Part shown: positions 46,772 through 56,569 of the stretch, piece after piece
How positions within the stretch are numbered: the first letter of the stretch is position 1
How the letters are laid out: each line of letters starts with the position of its first letter
Origin: Silene conica
Lineage: Eukaryota > Streptophyta > Magnoliopsida > Caryophyllales > Caryophyllaceae
Direction of reading: 5' to 3'
Length of the DNA: 64,000 nucleotides
Assembly: GCA_029255685.2 (NCBI GenBank)
Contig: CM055312.2
Coordinates: 1,326,649 to 1,390,648, forward strand
Translations under genes and position numbers: made by a program
Notes under the pieces: model-generated
Told to the model about the DNA's origin: nothing
The model's database searches: none
Seen by the model: only the letters and a program-made list of their open reading frames with translations

Positions 46772-49700
46772 ATGGAGGATTTCGACATGGCCGCGGCGCA
46801 AGAGGAGATGATGATGAACGGTGGTGAAGGTATGGACATGGACGACATTGACGACATTGACGAAGTTGATTCGCCATTGTTGAAAGTCGGCGAAGAGAAG
46901 GAAATCGGTTATAAAGGTTTGAAGAAGAAACTTCTTAAGGAAGGTGAAGGTTGGGATACTCCTGAAGTTGGCGACGAAGTTCAAGGTCTCAATACTCCTT
47001 CCTCTTTTTTCTTTAATTTTTTTTTATTTTCGGTTATCGTTATTCGTTTCATTTCCATACGTTTGATTAAAATAGGAATTTCTGGTATGAAGTACTCCTA
47101 TTTGTTTATCGTTTAGCGAAATGTTGAATTTGTTATACTCATATATCCAGTAATTAATTGAGCTAAACGATGAATTTGTTAGTGCATTTTGAAGTAATTC
47201 TGATTTGTTTTGATATAATTCTTCGAATCGGTTCAACGTTCATGATCATACGAAAGCTCTTCTCGCAAGGAATTTGATCGTGTAATTTTTTTAATTTTTT
47301 ATCGTATATTTAAAAAAGATGTAGGGACTGATTTGAACAAATGGATGAATTTGTTAGAGTTAATTGGAAAGTGCATTATGAATTTATTGTGATTTTTTTT
47401 TGTTAATTTTTAGAGTAATTGTTTGAGCGAAATGATGAATTTGTTAGTATAATGTTTGGACAGTGCATTATACGGGGACATTGTTGGATGGAACGAAGTT
47501 TGATTCGAGTCGTGATAGAGATTCTCCGTTCAAGTTCAATCTCGGCGAAGGTTAGTATTTTTTGTTGCTTAAGTGTTGATCGATGCAAATGTGTTGTTTG
47601 ATTGTATGCGAGTACACAAATTCTCATTGAAGACGGACCCTATCCGTCACAAGCTCTAACACGGACTACTTTGAACAAATACCCTATCCGTCACAAGCTC
47701 AAAGACGCTCAAACACGGTCTACTCTGAACAAACGTACTATGTTTGGAATTTTGGATAATAAGTTGCAGGTTTGAATCTTAGCTTTGTTTGTGTTAGTAG
47801 ATAACTTCTATCATCTAGCTGATGACGTAAATATGTTGAATCTATTTTGCAATGCTGTCCAGACTGCATCTCCATATTTAGTCTGCTTTGGTTTTATCAT
47901 ATGTGGCGGATGTGACGTTATTTATGCGTCGAGTGTTGAGACTCGAGTGTTTCAAATAGTACGTAGTATACGATATTAGCATGTTCTCTGAAGAGCGGAA
48001 GCGCTTATAGGATATGATGGGGTGCCGGGTGCGCTTAAAAAATTTTAGCAATAAAAGTTTCGAGTAATACTAGTACGAAAGAAAAATTGTTTAGTTGGAC
48101 AAAATGTAAATATATGAAATAAAAATTGTTCAATACTCCGTATAAGGATAGAATTCATAACCTTAACTAAGAAATAGTCTTAATAACCATTAGACCCACA
48201 TACTAATATGCTACTTCACAAAAAAAATATTCACTATTTTTCACCCCTTCCAAAAAACTCCTCTGGTGAGGAGTGTTGTGTTTGCACATAACAGTCTTAG
48301 AGGAAATGCAAACTGCTTAAACAATAAACATACTGAAACAGAATATGTAGATTTATGAATAACAGAGCGAATAAAAAGTGACCATGAATATTGTTTTGCG
48401 TTTGATGGTGGCTTGCAATAGTTATGAACTAGCTCCCTGTACAATTTAGTGATTTACTCATGGCCACCTGCAGGGTGAAAGCTTGTCATTAATTATGTTG
48501 GCTGCTTCCTAGCATTTTGATAGTGTTAAAGAGAGTTTTGAGTTGAAAATGATTGATTTTATTATCTGTATTTGTGGACATAGGTCAAGTAATCAAAGGA
48601 TGGGACCTTGGAATTAAGACAATGAAAAAGGGCGAAAATGCTGTTTTCACCATTCCTGCAGAGCTGGCCTATGGGGAAGCTGGGTCGCCTCCTACCATTC
48701 CACCAAATGCTACCCTGCAATTTGATGTCGAGCTTCTCTCTTGGGTTAGCGTGAAGGACATATGTAAGGATGGTGGGATTTTCAAGAAGATTCTTACTAA
48801 AGGACAAAAGTGGGAGAATCCTAAAGATGCAGATGAAGTGTTCGGTAGGCACCTGTGCTATTCAGCCTTAAATAGTTAAATGGTTGAACGTTCCCTGTTT
48901 CTTGTATGAGTTGGGACTTGGGACTGATACAGCTACTTGTGTATTGCAGTGAAGTATGAAGCTCATCTTGAAGACGGAACTTTAGTTGGAAAGTCCGATG
49001 GTGTGGAGTTCACTGTGTGTGACGGTAGGTCTATCTCTTAGATTATTCTAGGCCACTTGTTACCCCTTCAATCCATCGAAGGGTTGGGTCACACTCATCT
49101 TCAGAATCCCTAAAAGTGCTAGGGATAAAACTCAAAGCTCATCGATCAACTCCCTCTTTTTCCGACCCTCCTATGTGAAATTTGCAGGGCATAGAGTAAT
49201 TAGTCATAGTTCAGCATTTGCCGATTTTGATGTTCATTTTTGGTGGGTGCAGGTCACTTTTGCTCTGCTTTATCAAAAACTGTGAAGACTATGAAGAAGG
49301 GAGAAAAGGCTTTATTAACTGTGAAGCCTCAATGTAAGCTTCAGTGAAATATGTAGAATATTTTCATGAAGTTTATAATAATGTCTCTCTAAACTTTAGC
49401 TGGAATTATCTGTTGCAGATGGGTTCGGGCCACAGGGGAGACCAGCCTCTGCTGATGGAGCTGCTGTTCCTCCAAATGCAACCCTTTTGATCACTCTTGA
49501 GCTGGTATCTTGGAAGATCGTGTCCAATATTACTGATGATAAGAAGGTTGTTAAGAAGATAATAAAGGAAGGAGAAGGATATGACCGCCCTAACGAGGGA
49601 GCTGTTGTCAAATGTGAGTGGCGTAGTATCGTAGTTCTGAGTTCTCCGCTGAATTTACCTGTTGTTTGTGCAATTCCTCACATCATATGAATGTGCTCTG

Positions 49701-51958
49701 GCAGTAAAATTGATTGGAAGGCTTCAGGATGGAACTGTTTTTGTTAACAAGGGTCATAGTGATGGTGATGAGCCTTTTGAATTTAAGACAGACGAAGGTA
49801 TGGCATACTGGATCACTGGGCATCCTTATTTTCCTGTTTTTCTTTTGCCTGATGGAAATGGGTTTTGCGCATCTGATAATTATTTTTTGTGCAGAACAAG
49901 TCATTGATGGGCTCGATAGAGCTGTGGTGACTATGAAGAAGGGCGAGGTTGCGCTCTTGACAATTGCTCCTGAGTATGGTTTTGGCTCATCAGAGTCAAA
50001 GCAAGAGTTGGCCGTGGTTCCTCCAAGCTCTAAGCTGACTTATGAAGTAGAATTAGTTTCATTTGAGAAAGTATGTTTTCGTCGTCTTTCTTAGTACCGC
50101 CTCCATTCCATTTCTATTTCGTCGTCAGTCTTTGAGTAATAATTTTTCCGAGTATTGTATAGGGAGTACATCGTAAAATTTGTCATGCTTTAGACAATTA
50201 TAGGAGTGTGTTTTCTGTCTTATACGCGGGAAGTTGTCCGTTAAATTTGATATCGTTCAATAAAATTGGGATTAGTACTTTGTATATAGACTGATTTGGA
50301 GGCATTGCGCAATTTCAGGAAAAGGAATCGTGGGATATGAGTACCCCTGAGAAAATAGAAGCAGCAGGCAAGAAAAAGGAGGAAGGAAATGCATTATTCA
50401 AGGCTGGCAAATATGTAAGAGCTTCAAAGAGATATGACAAGGTAGGGGGCTTTTTTTTTTACATACTCGAAATTCAACTTTTGCTCTCGTTTATGTTACG
50501 CATCATCAATTTGGCGTCCTTTCTCACGCAGGCTGCAAAATACATTGAACATGATACTTCCTTTAGTGATGAAGAGAAGAAGCAATCCAAGCTCTTAAAG
50601 ATATCTTGCAATTTGAATAATGCAGCTTGTAAGCTGAAGCTGAAAGAGTACAAGCAAGCGGAGAAGCTTTGCACCAAGGTAAGTATTATGTCGATGGATG
50701 TGTTGTACCCTCTCGAAAATATGTTGGTAAAGGGTTTGTTGGTTCCTATACAATTGTAGCACTGAGTTTCGTATCGACTCGTGATATTGTGTAGGTATTG
50801 GAAATGGACAGTATGAATGTGAAAGCACTCTACAGAAGAGCACAGGCCTACATTCACATGGCAGACCTCGAGTTGGCAGAGCTCGACATTAAGAAGGCTT
50901 TGGAGATTGATCCTGAAAACAGGTACATTTGAACTTCTGATGAACCTTGCTAAAATCTTACATCGACCATTAAAGTAGTAGTTATAACTTGTAAGACAGA
51001 CACACATGGTGATAGAAGTAGATCTCTGTGTAGCTGGTACTCGCTCTCTTTCACCCGCTTACTTTGGACCTGCAAGTGTTTTGCTCAAAGCGTTGGATCT
51101 ATGAGTGAAGTAGTAGGGCGTAGGGTGCTCCGATCCTGTTCAATGCAAACAAAAAGTTTATAATGGAATATGAGAGCGGGTTAAAAAAATGAAATACCTA
51201 AAATTGTAAGAACGGTCTAGACCCCGTGCCAATTTATTTAGAAAGATCAAGGATGTTCTATAAGACGGCGATACAACTTTTTCCTATGCTAACAAACAAG
51301 AAGAGCAATTTATTTAGAAACATCAAGGATGTTCTATAAGACGGTGATACAACTTTTTCCTATGCTAACAAACAAGAAGAGCTTGATTTGCACTTCCCTT
51401 GCGTTTCGAAAGCTCTCATATAAGAAACCAAAGAAGCAAAGAGAACGACAAGGGTATTGCACCTCCAGCAAGTCTTCCTTGTCGGATATATCTGTCGCAA
51501 GTTTCTAACGGGTCAAGTTTTCCAACGTGGTTAGATAAGACAAAGCATAGAGAATCTCAAAAAACTTATTTTTTCCTACTCAAATGAATAGTATTTGACC
51601 CGTCGCATGTTTACGACGGATATACCTTTCACAAATGAAAATTTGTGTTGCACCTCAGTACCTCACCTACCTACAACTCCTACGACGCAATAAGGAAGCG
51701 TACCTGGTTTGATGAGCCACTACACCGATAGTTTTGAGAGTTTCACTCTCTTGACTCCATTAGGAATCTCGCCCCAAAAGCTAGGGCTTTATAGTAATTT
51801 TGGTACACGATAGCTGGATGGAGAGTAACAGTAATTTTTGGTTTATATGAAAATGCAGGGAGGTGAAGCTCGAATACAAGACAATGAAGGAAAAAATGAA
51901 GGAATACAACAAGAAGGATGCTCAATTCTACAGCAAAATGTTCTCCAAGATAATCTAG
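46772..51958 (+). CDS. FKBP62: FKBP62/ROF1-type co-chaperone: three FKBP domains and TPR
   Basis: High-molecular-weight FKBP that binds HSP90 through its TPR domain; in Arabidopsis ROF1 supports acquired thermotolerance with HsfA2. Twelve exons: 46772-46985, 47464-47550, 48584-48844, 48950-49024, 49253-49333, 49419-49613, 49705-49797, 49895-50070, 50319-50441, 50532-50678, 50795-50922, 51859-51958. Total 1680 nt, 559 residues (Arabidopsis 551). The N-terminus is acidic. FKBP domain 1 (about 55-160) has [34 protein letters not shown] and [20 protein letters not shown] and looks active. Domains 2 and 3 (about 175-280 and 290-395) are more diverged. TPR units follow from about 400: [60 protein letters not shown] basic tail, where ROF1 proteins bind calmodulin, ends YSKMFSKII. 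Every junction is GT-AG and in phase. The neighbour FKBP15 is a separate, single-domain gene. Confidence 0.96.
47617..47720. mobile_element. Family A MITE fragment in FKBP62 intron 2
   Basis: 'cacaaattctcattgaagac' then 'ggaccctatccgtcacaagc', and a second internal 'accctatccgtcacaagctc': a left end with a short internal duplication and no right end. Confidence 0.6.
51231..51382. repeat. 76-bp tandem duplication in FKBP62 intron 11
   Basis: The unit 'aatttatttagaaa(g/c)atca...aacaagaagagc' occurs at 51231-51306 and 51307-51382 with only two base differences. Confidence 0.92.
51477..51650. mobile_element. Family A MITE in FKBP62 intron 11
   Basis: The left part 'gtcggatatatctgtcgcaa' is mirrored by 'gacggatatacctttcacaa' and 'atgaaaatttgtgt' at the right; the core has 'gataagacaaagcatagaga', as in the copies at 9681 and 2728. 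Confidence 0.65.
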
Positions 51959-52194
51959 TTTTTCTACTTACCAAAAACCCTCTGTGAAGAAGTGTCCAAG
52001 TAATTTCTAATTTCTAATACTAGTTACTTAATCATGTACCAAGTATTAAGTCCCCTAAATCGTCTAGGCAAAGGAATTTCTCATAGGTGTTTATGGTTCT
52101 GTTGTGCGCTTTCTTGCATTGATTGTGAAATGGAACGTCTGATTTTGACCTGTTAATATAGGGGTTATGAAATATTGGGGTTATGATTTCTTTT

Positions 52195-52410
52195 CAGCAC
52201 AAACTCTCGTTGTAGACGCATTATTTGAGACGAATGGTGCCCTTCTCATGTAATGCGGGGCGTGATTCATGAGATGTGCGGGGCGTGATTCATGAGATGC
52301 TTCATTTTCTCTTACTTGCATGTCCAATTACTTTATTGTGAGAGTAGTGTATTCGTCTTTAGCTTGTGATGGATATTATCCGTCACAAACAAGAATCTTT
52401 GTATTTAAAG
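52195..52410. mobile_element. Family A MITE downstream of FKBP62
   Basis: Left 'gcacaaactctcgttgtaga' and right 'atccgtcacaaacaagaatc'. A 22-bp internal direct repeat 'gcggggcgtgattcatgaga' lies near 52,236-52,280. The subfamily resembles 18876-19071 and 54329-54515 ('cttgcatgtccaattacttt'). Confidence 0.65.
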
Positions 52411-52677
52411 TATGCCATTTAATTCTGGGATGACTTTTTTATTGAGTATTTACTCCTTGGTTGGGTTCTTGTATACTTCGTATTATACAAGATGGACATT
52501 AGATATATGATATTTTTTCAATATCTAATATCTTCGATGTCCAAGGAGTAACGGACATCAGTTGTAAATCCGATATACATTGCTACCATGAATATGGGTC
52601 AACTCTTCATCGGAGCAGTAATCCGATGTAGTGATTGAGATTACCTCTTTAATACATTCTTATTTTAATATATTTTA

Positions 52678-53849
52678 GGATCAATTGATGAAAAACCCCT
52701 TTAATGTTATACATTTTAAAACTTAACACCTTATCAAAAAAACTTTAAAACTTAATACCTTAATGTGAACTCCTTTCACATTTTGGCACCTTAAGTGAAT
52801 TCCGGCAAAAAAAATAGGATATTCCGACAACTTTTTAATTTTCCCTCCAAATTCAATATTTTCTCCCCATTTTACCCTTATTCTGTCTTCTAGTTCTTCT
52901 CTTCTTCTTCTCATCCCTATTAAACTCCATCTTCATCTCTCAATTACAAGGTCCTTATTTCATATCTTCTTCTCCATAAGTTAATTATTTTATCCTATAT
53001 TTCAGTCTTTAATTTATGTATCTGCTCATGTTCCACGAAAATGCTCATGTTCCACGAATTAACGACGCAATCAACGGTTTTAACAATCTTCAATTTGATT
53101 GGAAACCGTCACCATGAAGGGTAGGGTCCGAAATTTAACTTATGTTCGCAGCTTGAGAGAAAAAGAATTAAGTCAACTCTTTGAAGCTTGGTAATTCGTC
53201 ATCCTTCCGACAAAGCAAGCAAAATTGGTGGAGTTACACTGAGTGTGATTTCAGAGAAAGGGAAGAACACACAATGGCCTATTACTTCCCTCGAAATCTG
53301 ATTATCCATCCTAACTTAATTTCTCGTGATGTCTTACCATCACGAGAAAGCGAAATGGTGATCGTTGAGTAGTTTGACGGGATTCGAGTTTCAATGAGAG
53401 TCACTTGAAACTCGAATCAGCTCAACAATGGTTTCGTCAAAGTACCTTGTAAGTTTAGGTAGCATTTATAGTCTTCATAAATTGGTATCCTCTTCATTCC
53501 GACTCGAGTTGTATTAATGAATAAAAACTTGATCAAAGGTTGTTGATGATCTTCATTGATGAACTTTAATTAATCTGATAATTGACAAAGGTAATTTGGG
53601 GAAAATTGGGTTTACGTACTCGTATTTTTACTGGGGAGTGAATGAGGGATATGCGTGAACTGTGTTGGATACAATGGTAAATAAAGGCAGGGGCAAAATG
53701 GGTACTTCACATTTTTTTTTGCCGGAATTCACTTAAGGTACCAAAATGTGAACGGAGTTCACATTAAGGTATTAAGTTTTAAATTTTTTTTGATAAGGTG
53801 TTAAGTTTTAAAAAGTGTAACATTAAAGGGGTTTTTCATGAATTGATCC
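52678..53849. mobile_element. Mutator-like non-autonomous element, 1,172 bp
   Basis: The TIRs are about 135 bp and nearly identical: left GGATCAATTGATGAAAAACC, right complement GGATCAATTCATGAAAAACC, both running through 'acttaacaccttatcaaaaa' to 'gtgaattccggcaaaaaaaa'. The perfect 9-bp duplication TATATTTTA lies at 52669-52677 and 53850-53858. There is no transposase. The interior (52,830-53,690) is non-repetitive, with short frames only (a 63-residue frame at 53181-53372), so it may be a captured host fragment that I cannot identify. It is a different family from 20081-21087. Confidence 0.9.
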
Positions 53850-54095
53850 TATATTTTATTTCTTCATTTTACATTGCTTTTATGAAACAATTATAACCAA
53901 TGCAACGATCGCCACAGGATTTAATCTAAACGGTTTATAAGAAATGGAGAGACAAGCCGTAAATGTGGTGGTGGAAAGTCGATACAACATAAATTGAAAA
54001 TCATATATACAAATAAAAAATCTACCAATCCAAACCACATTGTATGTTTTGATAGTACAAGTAGATACTAGATAGCAAGCATAGGATAAGATAAG

Positions 54096-54767
54096 ATGAT
54101 GTTGCTATCAAGCAACAAGAGTTTCTTCATATGCAGCACAATATCCCCTTCCCCTTGGACTAGGAACCACTCCAAAAACAGTAGAAAATTCAAAATAGTA
54201 AAGGCAGGTTTTTCAGATTATCGAAACACCAAGAAGATTATAGCTCAATCTGCCATTGCTATTCTTGGATTAGGTTTTGTTGATGCTGGGTATGCCCTCT
54301 ACTCATCTTTCGTCATCTCATTCAAATGCAAATTCTCATTGAAGACGGACACTATCCGTCACAACTCAAGCTGAGGATGGATATTGTCTCTCTTACAATA
54401 TGCAAGTGGCGATATTTATATGTGCTCCATTTCCTCTCCACTTGCCTTAACGTGAGAGAGAAGTATCTGTTTTGAGCTGGTGATGGATACTATCCGTCAT
54501 AAGTAAGACACTTTGAATTAAATTTTGTTGATTCCCAAATCGTTTTGGAATAAATCTGTTATGATTTTATACGGACGGATAATAATTATATTACATTTTT
54601 GCAATAATATTGATTTGGGTAGGTATAGTGGAGATTGGTCGAGGATTGGAGTGATCTCAAATGAAACAGAGGATGTGCTCAAGATTGCTGCTTTTGTAGT
54701 TGTTCCTATCTGTTTGTTTCTTATATTTTCAGTCTCTAAGATCTCATCTAATAAGGAACGAGATTAA
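54096..54767 (+). CDS. Small plastid-type single-span membrane protein, uncharacterised plant family
   Basis: Two exons, 54096-54289 and 54623-54767, total 339 nt, 112 residues. They start MMLLSSNKSFFICSTISPSP. The first 45 residues are rich in Ser, Asn, Arg and Lys with almost no acidic residues, like a chloroplast transit peptide. Then comes TKKIIAQSAIAILGLGFVDAG, a weak hydrophobic stretch, the conserved-looking GYSGDWSRIGVISNETEDVL across the exon junction, and a strong membrane span AAFVVVPICLFLIFSV before a short basic tail. I recall similar plant proteins with 'GDWSRIGVIS' annotated as a domain of unknown function (possibly DUF7887). The function is unknown. The exon junction GCTGG|GTATGC...GGTAG|GTATAG is in phase. 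A MITE occupies the intron. Confidence 0.82.
54329..54515. mobile_element. Family A MITE in the intron of the small membrane-protein gene
   Basis: Left CAAATTCTCATTGAAGACGG, right complement CAAAGTGTCTTACTTATGACGG. The flanks 'attcaaatg' and 'aattaaatt' agree only partly (6 of 9), so it is an older copy. It fills more than half of the 333-bp intron. Confidence 0.7.
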
Positions 54768-54768
54768 G

Positions 54769-54905
54769 GCTCTGTTCTTTCTGGCTTAATTTCAGCTCCT
54801 TTCAATTTTGTTTGGATATATTTCGTTAAATTTTATTTACGTTCAATCAATACCGTGTGACGGATTTTATGAGTCTTCAGCAAGACTCTCTGTAATAACT
54901 AAATA
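54769..54905. mobile_element. hAT-like MITE left half interrupted by a family A piece
   Basis: 'ggctctgttctttctggctt' onward matches the complete element at 63541-63762 for about 85 bp up to 'acg(t/c)tcaatcaat', then changes abruptly to 'gtgacggattttatgagtct'...'agcaagactctctgt', a family A end. The right half of the first element is missing. Confidence 0.65.
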
Positions 54906-55850
54906 TTGTGGGCAAATATTGTATCTTTTCTAGTTTTAGATTAGATTATCGCGAGAAATTAATCAAGTCCGGACGTGAACCGTCTAGTGTATGGTCGTAA
55001 CAAGCTAGTGAGTTGTGGCCACTTTAGTTTTTGAGGCTTACAGCGACCGTGTACCGACTTGATATTGGCCGTCTACAGCCAAAGACTGCCATTACCCATG
55101 TTAGGAGTGTAAGGCAATTTGCAAGATCGTGTCTCAAATCGAGATTAGTTATGATCAGTTCGATGATTTTGAAGAGTAGTCTACCGGTGTTATGGTCTGA
55201 GGGCGTAGCATTCTCTCTGTAAGTTCTAAGAAGTGTTTGCTGCTCGATGATCGGATTTTGGACTACAGTTCGAGTAGTAATCAGTGTGAAATTTTATACG
55301 TAATGTGTAGTGACATGAGATATTGTTGAAAATTTGACAATGTTATGAGATTTTGAGTGAAAAAATAAAAGGGCTAGATCTCGTATTAATATTTTTTTAA
55401 AAACAAATGTGTTAAATAAGATCGTTTTAGTTAGAAAAAGTAAATTTATTCAGTCAAAACGCAAAAATTGATCAGACATATCATCAATGGGCGACATTAC
55501 ATCTACCAAAATTGGATCGAGCCAACGAACCCGACTTATACTAGACCCGACAACCTGAGTATGACCTGAAACTCAATTGACTCGGACTAATTTGATTCTA
55601 AATTCGTCACCGCCTTGTATTTTTCCTCTATGCTATGTTAGCCGGGTTAGAGACTACTAGACCAATATCGGTTTATTTTTGTCGGGAAAAAAACTATTAT
55701 TACAAGCCGAAAATAATCCGCCCTAACTGACATGACCCGATCCGATCTAGTTGATCCATTTGTTAGGTTGCGGTGTGCCTTTAATCGGATAATCCACAAA
55801 ATTGATTTAACTCAAAATCTCTTTCATTTGACTTGTCTTTGCCAGTACTG
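54906..55850. other. Intergenic
   Basis: AT-rich, with a patch of Arg/Gly-poor degenerate words at 55,500-55,790 ('aacgaacccgacttatacta', 'gacccgacaacctgag'), similar in style to other 'cccgac' repeats here. A 63-residue frame at 55,031 is not supported by anything else. Confidence 0.5.
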
Positions 55851-56569
55851 CAGTCTTCTTCTTCTTCTTTGGTATGTGTAACTTCACCTTTCAATTCATC
55901 TTGTTCTTAATTTTCATCGATTTTTCTAATTGAATTCATCTGCATGTTTCTATCTCAGATGTTCTGATTTATGGTTACTCTAGATGTTGATGGTGTTATA
56001 TACTCCCTCCATCCCGATCATTTGTTTACCTTTTCAATTTTCTGTGAGAGGTATTTTATTCAAAAGTAAATTAATGATTGAAACGGACGGAGTATTTTGC
56101 AATTGATCCCGCAATGAATTCACCAAATTAGGAGCTTTGATATTGATTTTATGGTAGATAATGTGAAATTCGATGTGGGTTTTTGCCCAATTAGTCTGTA
56201 TCCTTCTGGGTCATAATCTATGTTCTGAATTATCATAAAGTTTAAATTTTGATGCTTTTATTTGTAATGCATTTCATCTGAGAATCCACTAATTTTTGGA
56301 GTTTTGATAATAGTTTTTGTGTTGAAAATGTGTAATTCAATGCTGCATTGAATTTTTTGAGGTTTTTGTTACCCAATTTCATGATATTTGCACTGAATGC
56401 ATGTAAAGTTTAAATTTTTGATGGTGTTATTTATGATGCAACTGATCTGCAATTCCGTTTACTGATTTAGCAGCTTTGATATTAGTTTGATTCGTGTTAA
56501 ATGATGTGATATTGAATGATTGTTGTATTTTGTACCTAAATATTTCCGTGTTGTAGGTTCTAGTGAAAA
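55851..56569 (+). promoter_or_regulatory. TMEM208 leader exon end and leader intron
   Basis: CTTCTTCTTTG|GTATGTG (donor after 55871) and TGTTGTAG|GTTCTAG (acceptor ending 56557) delimit a 686-bp intron in the 5' UTR, 12 bp before the ATG. The intron consists of about three diverged units marked by 'ttctgggtcataatctatgt'-like words spaced about 180 bp apart, the first interrupted by a Stowaway element. The same units and the same acceptor context precede the PPR gene. Confidence 0.6.
56003..56092. mobile_element. Stowaway MITE, 90 bp, with TA target duplication
   Basis: CTCCCTCCATCCCGATCATT at the left and, inverted, CTCCGTCCGTTTCAATCATT at the right, flanked by TA on both sides. Typical plant Stowaway (Tc1/mariner type), sitting in the TMEM208 leader intron. 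Confidence 0.9.

Noticed and set aside
53181..53372. 63-residue gene inside the Mutator-like element
   Set aside because: No domain, no splice support; it may be part of a captured fragment but is not supportable as a gene.
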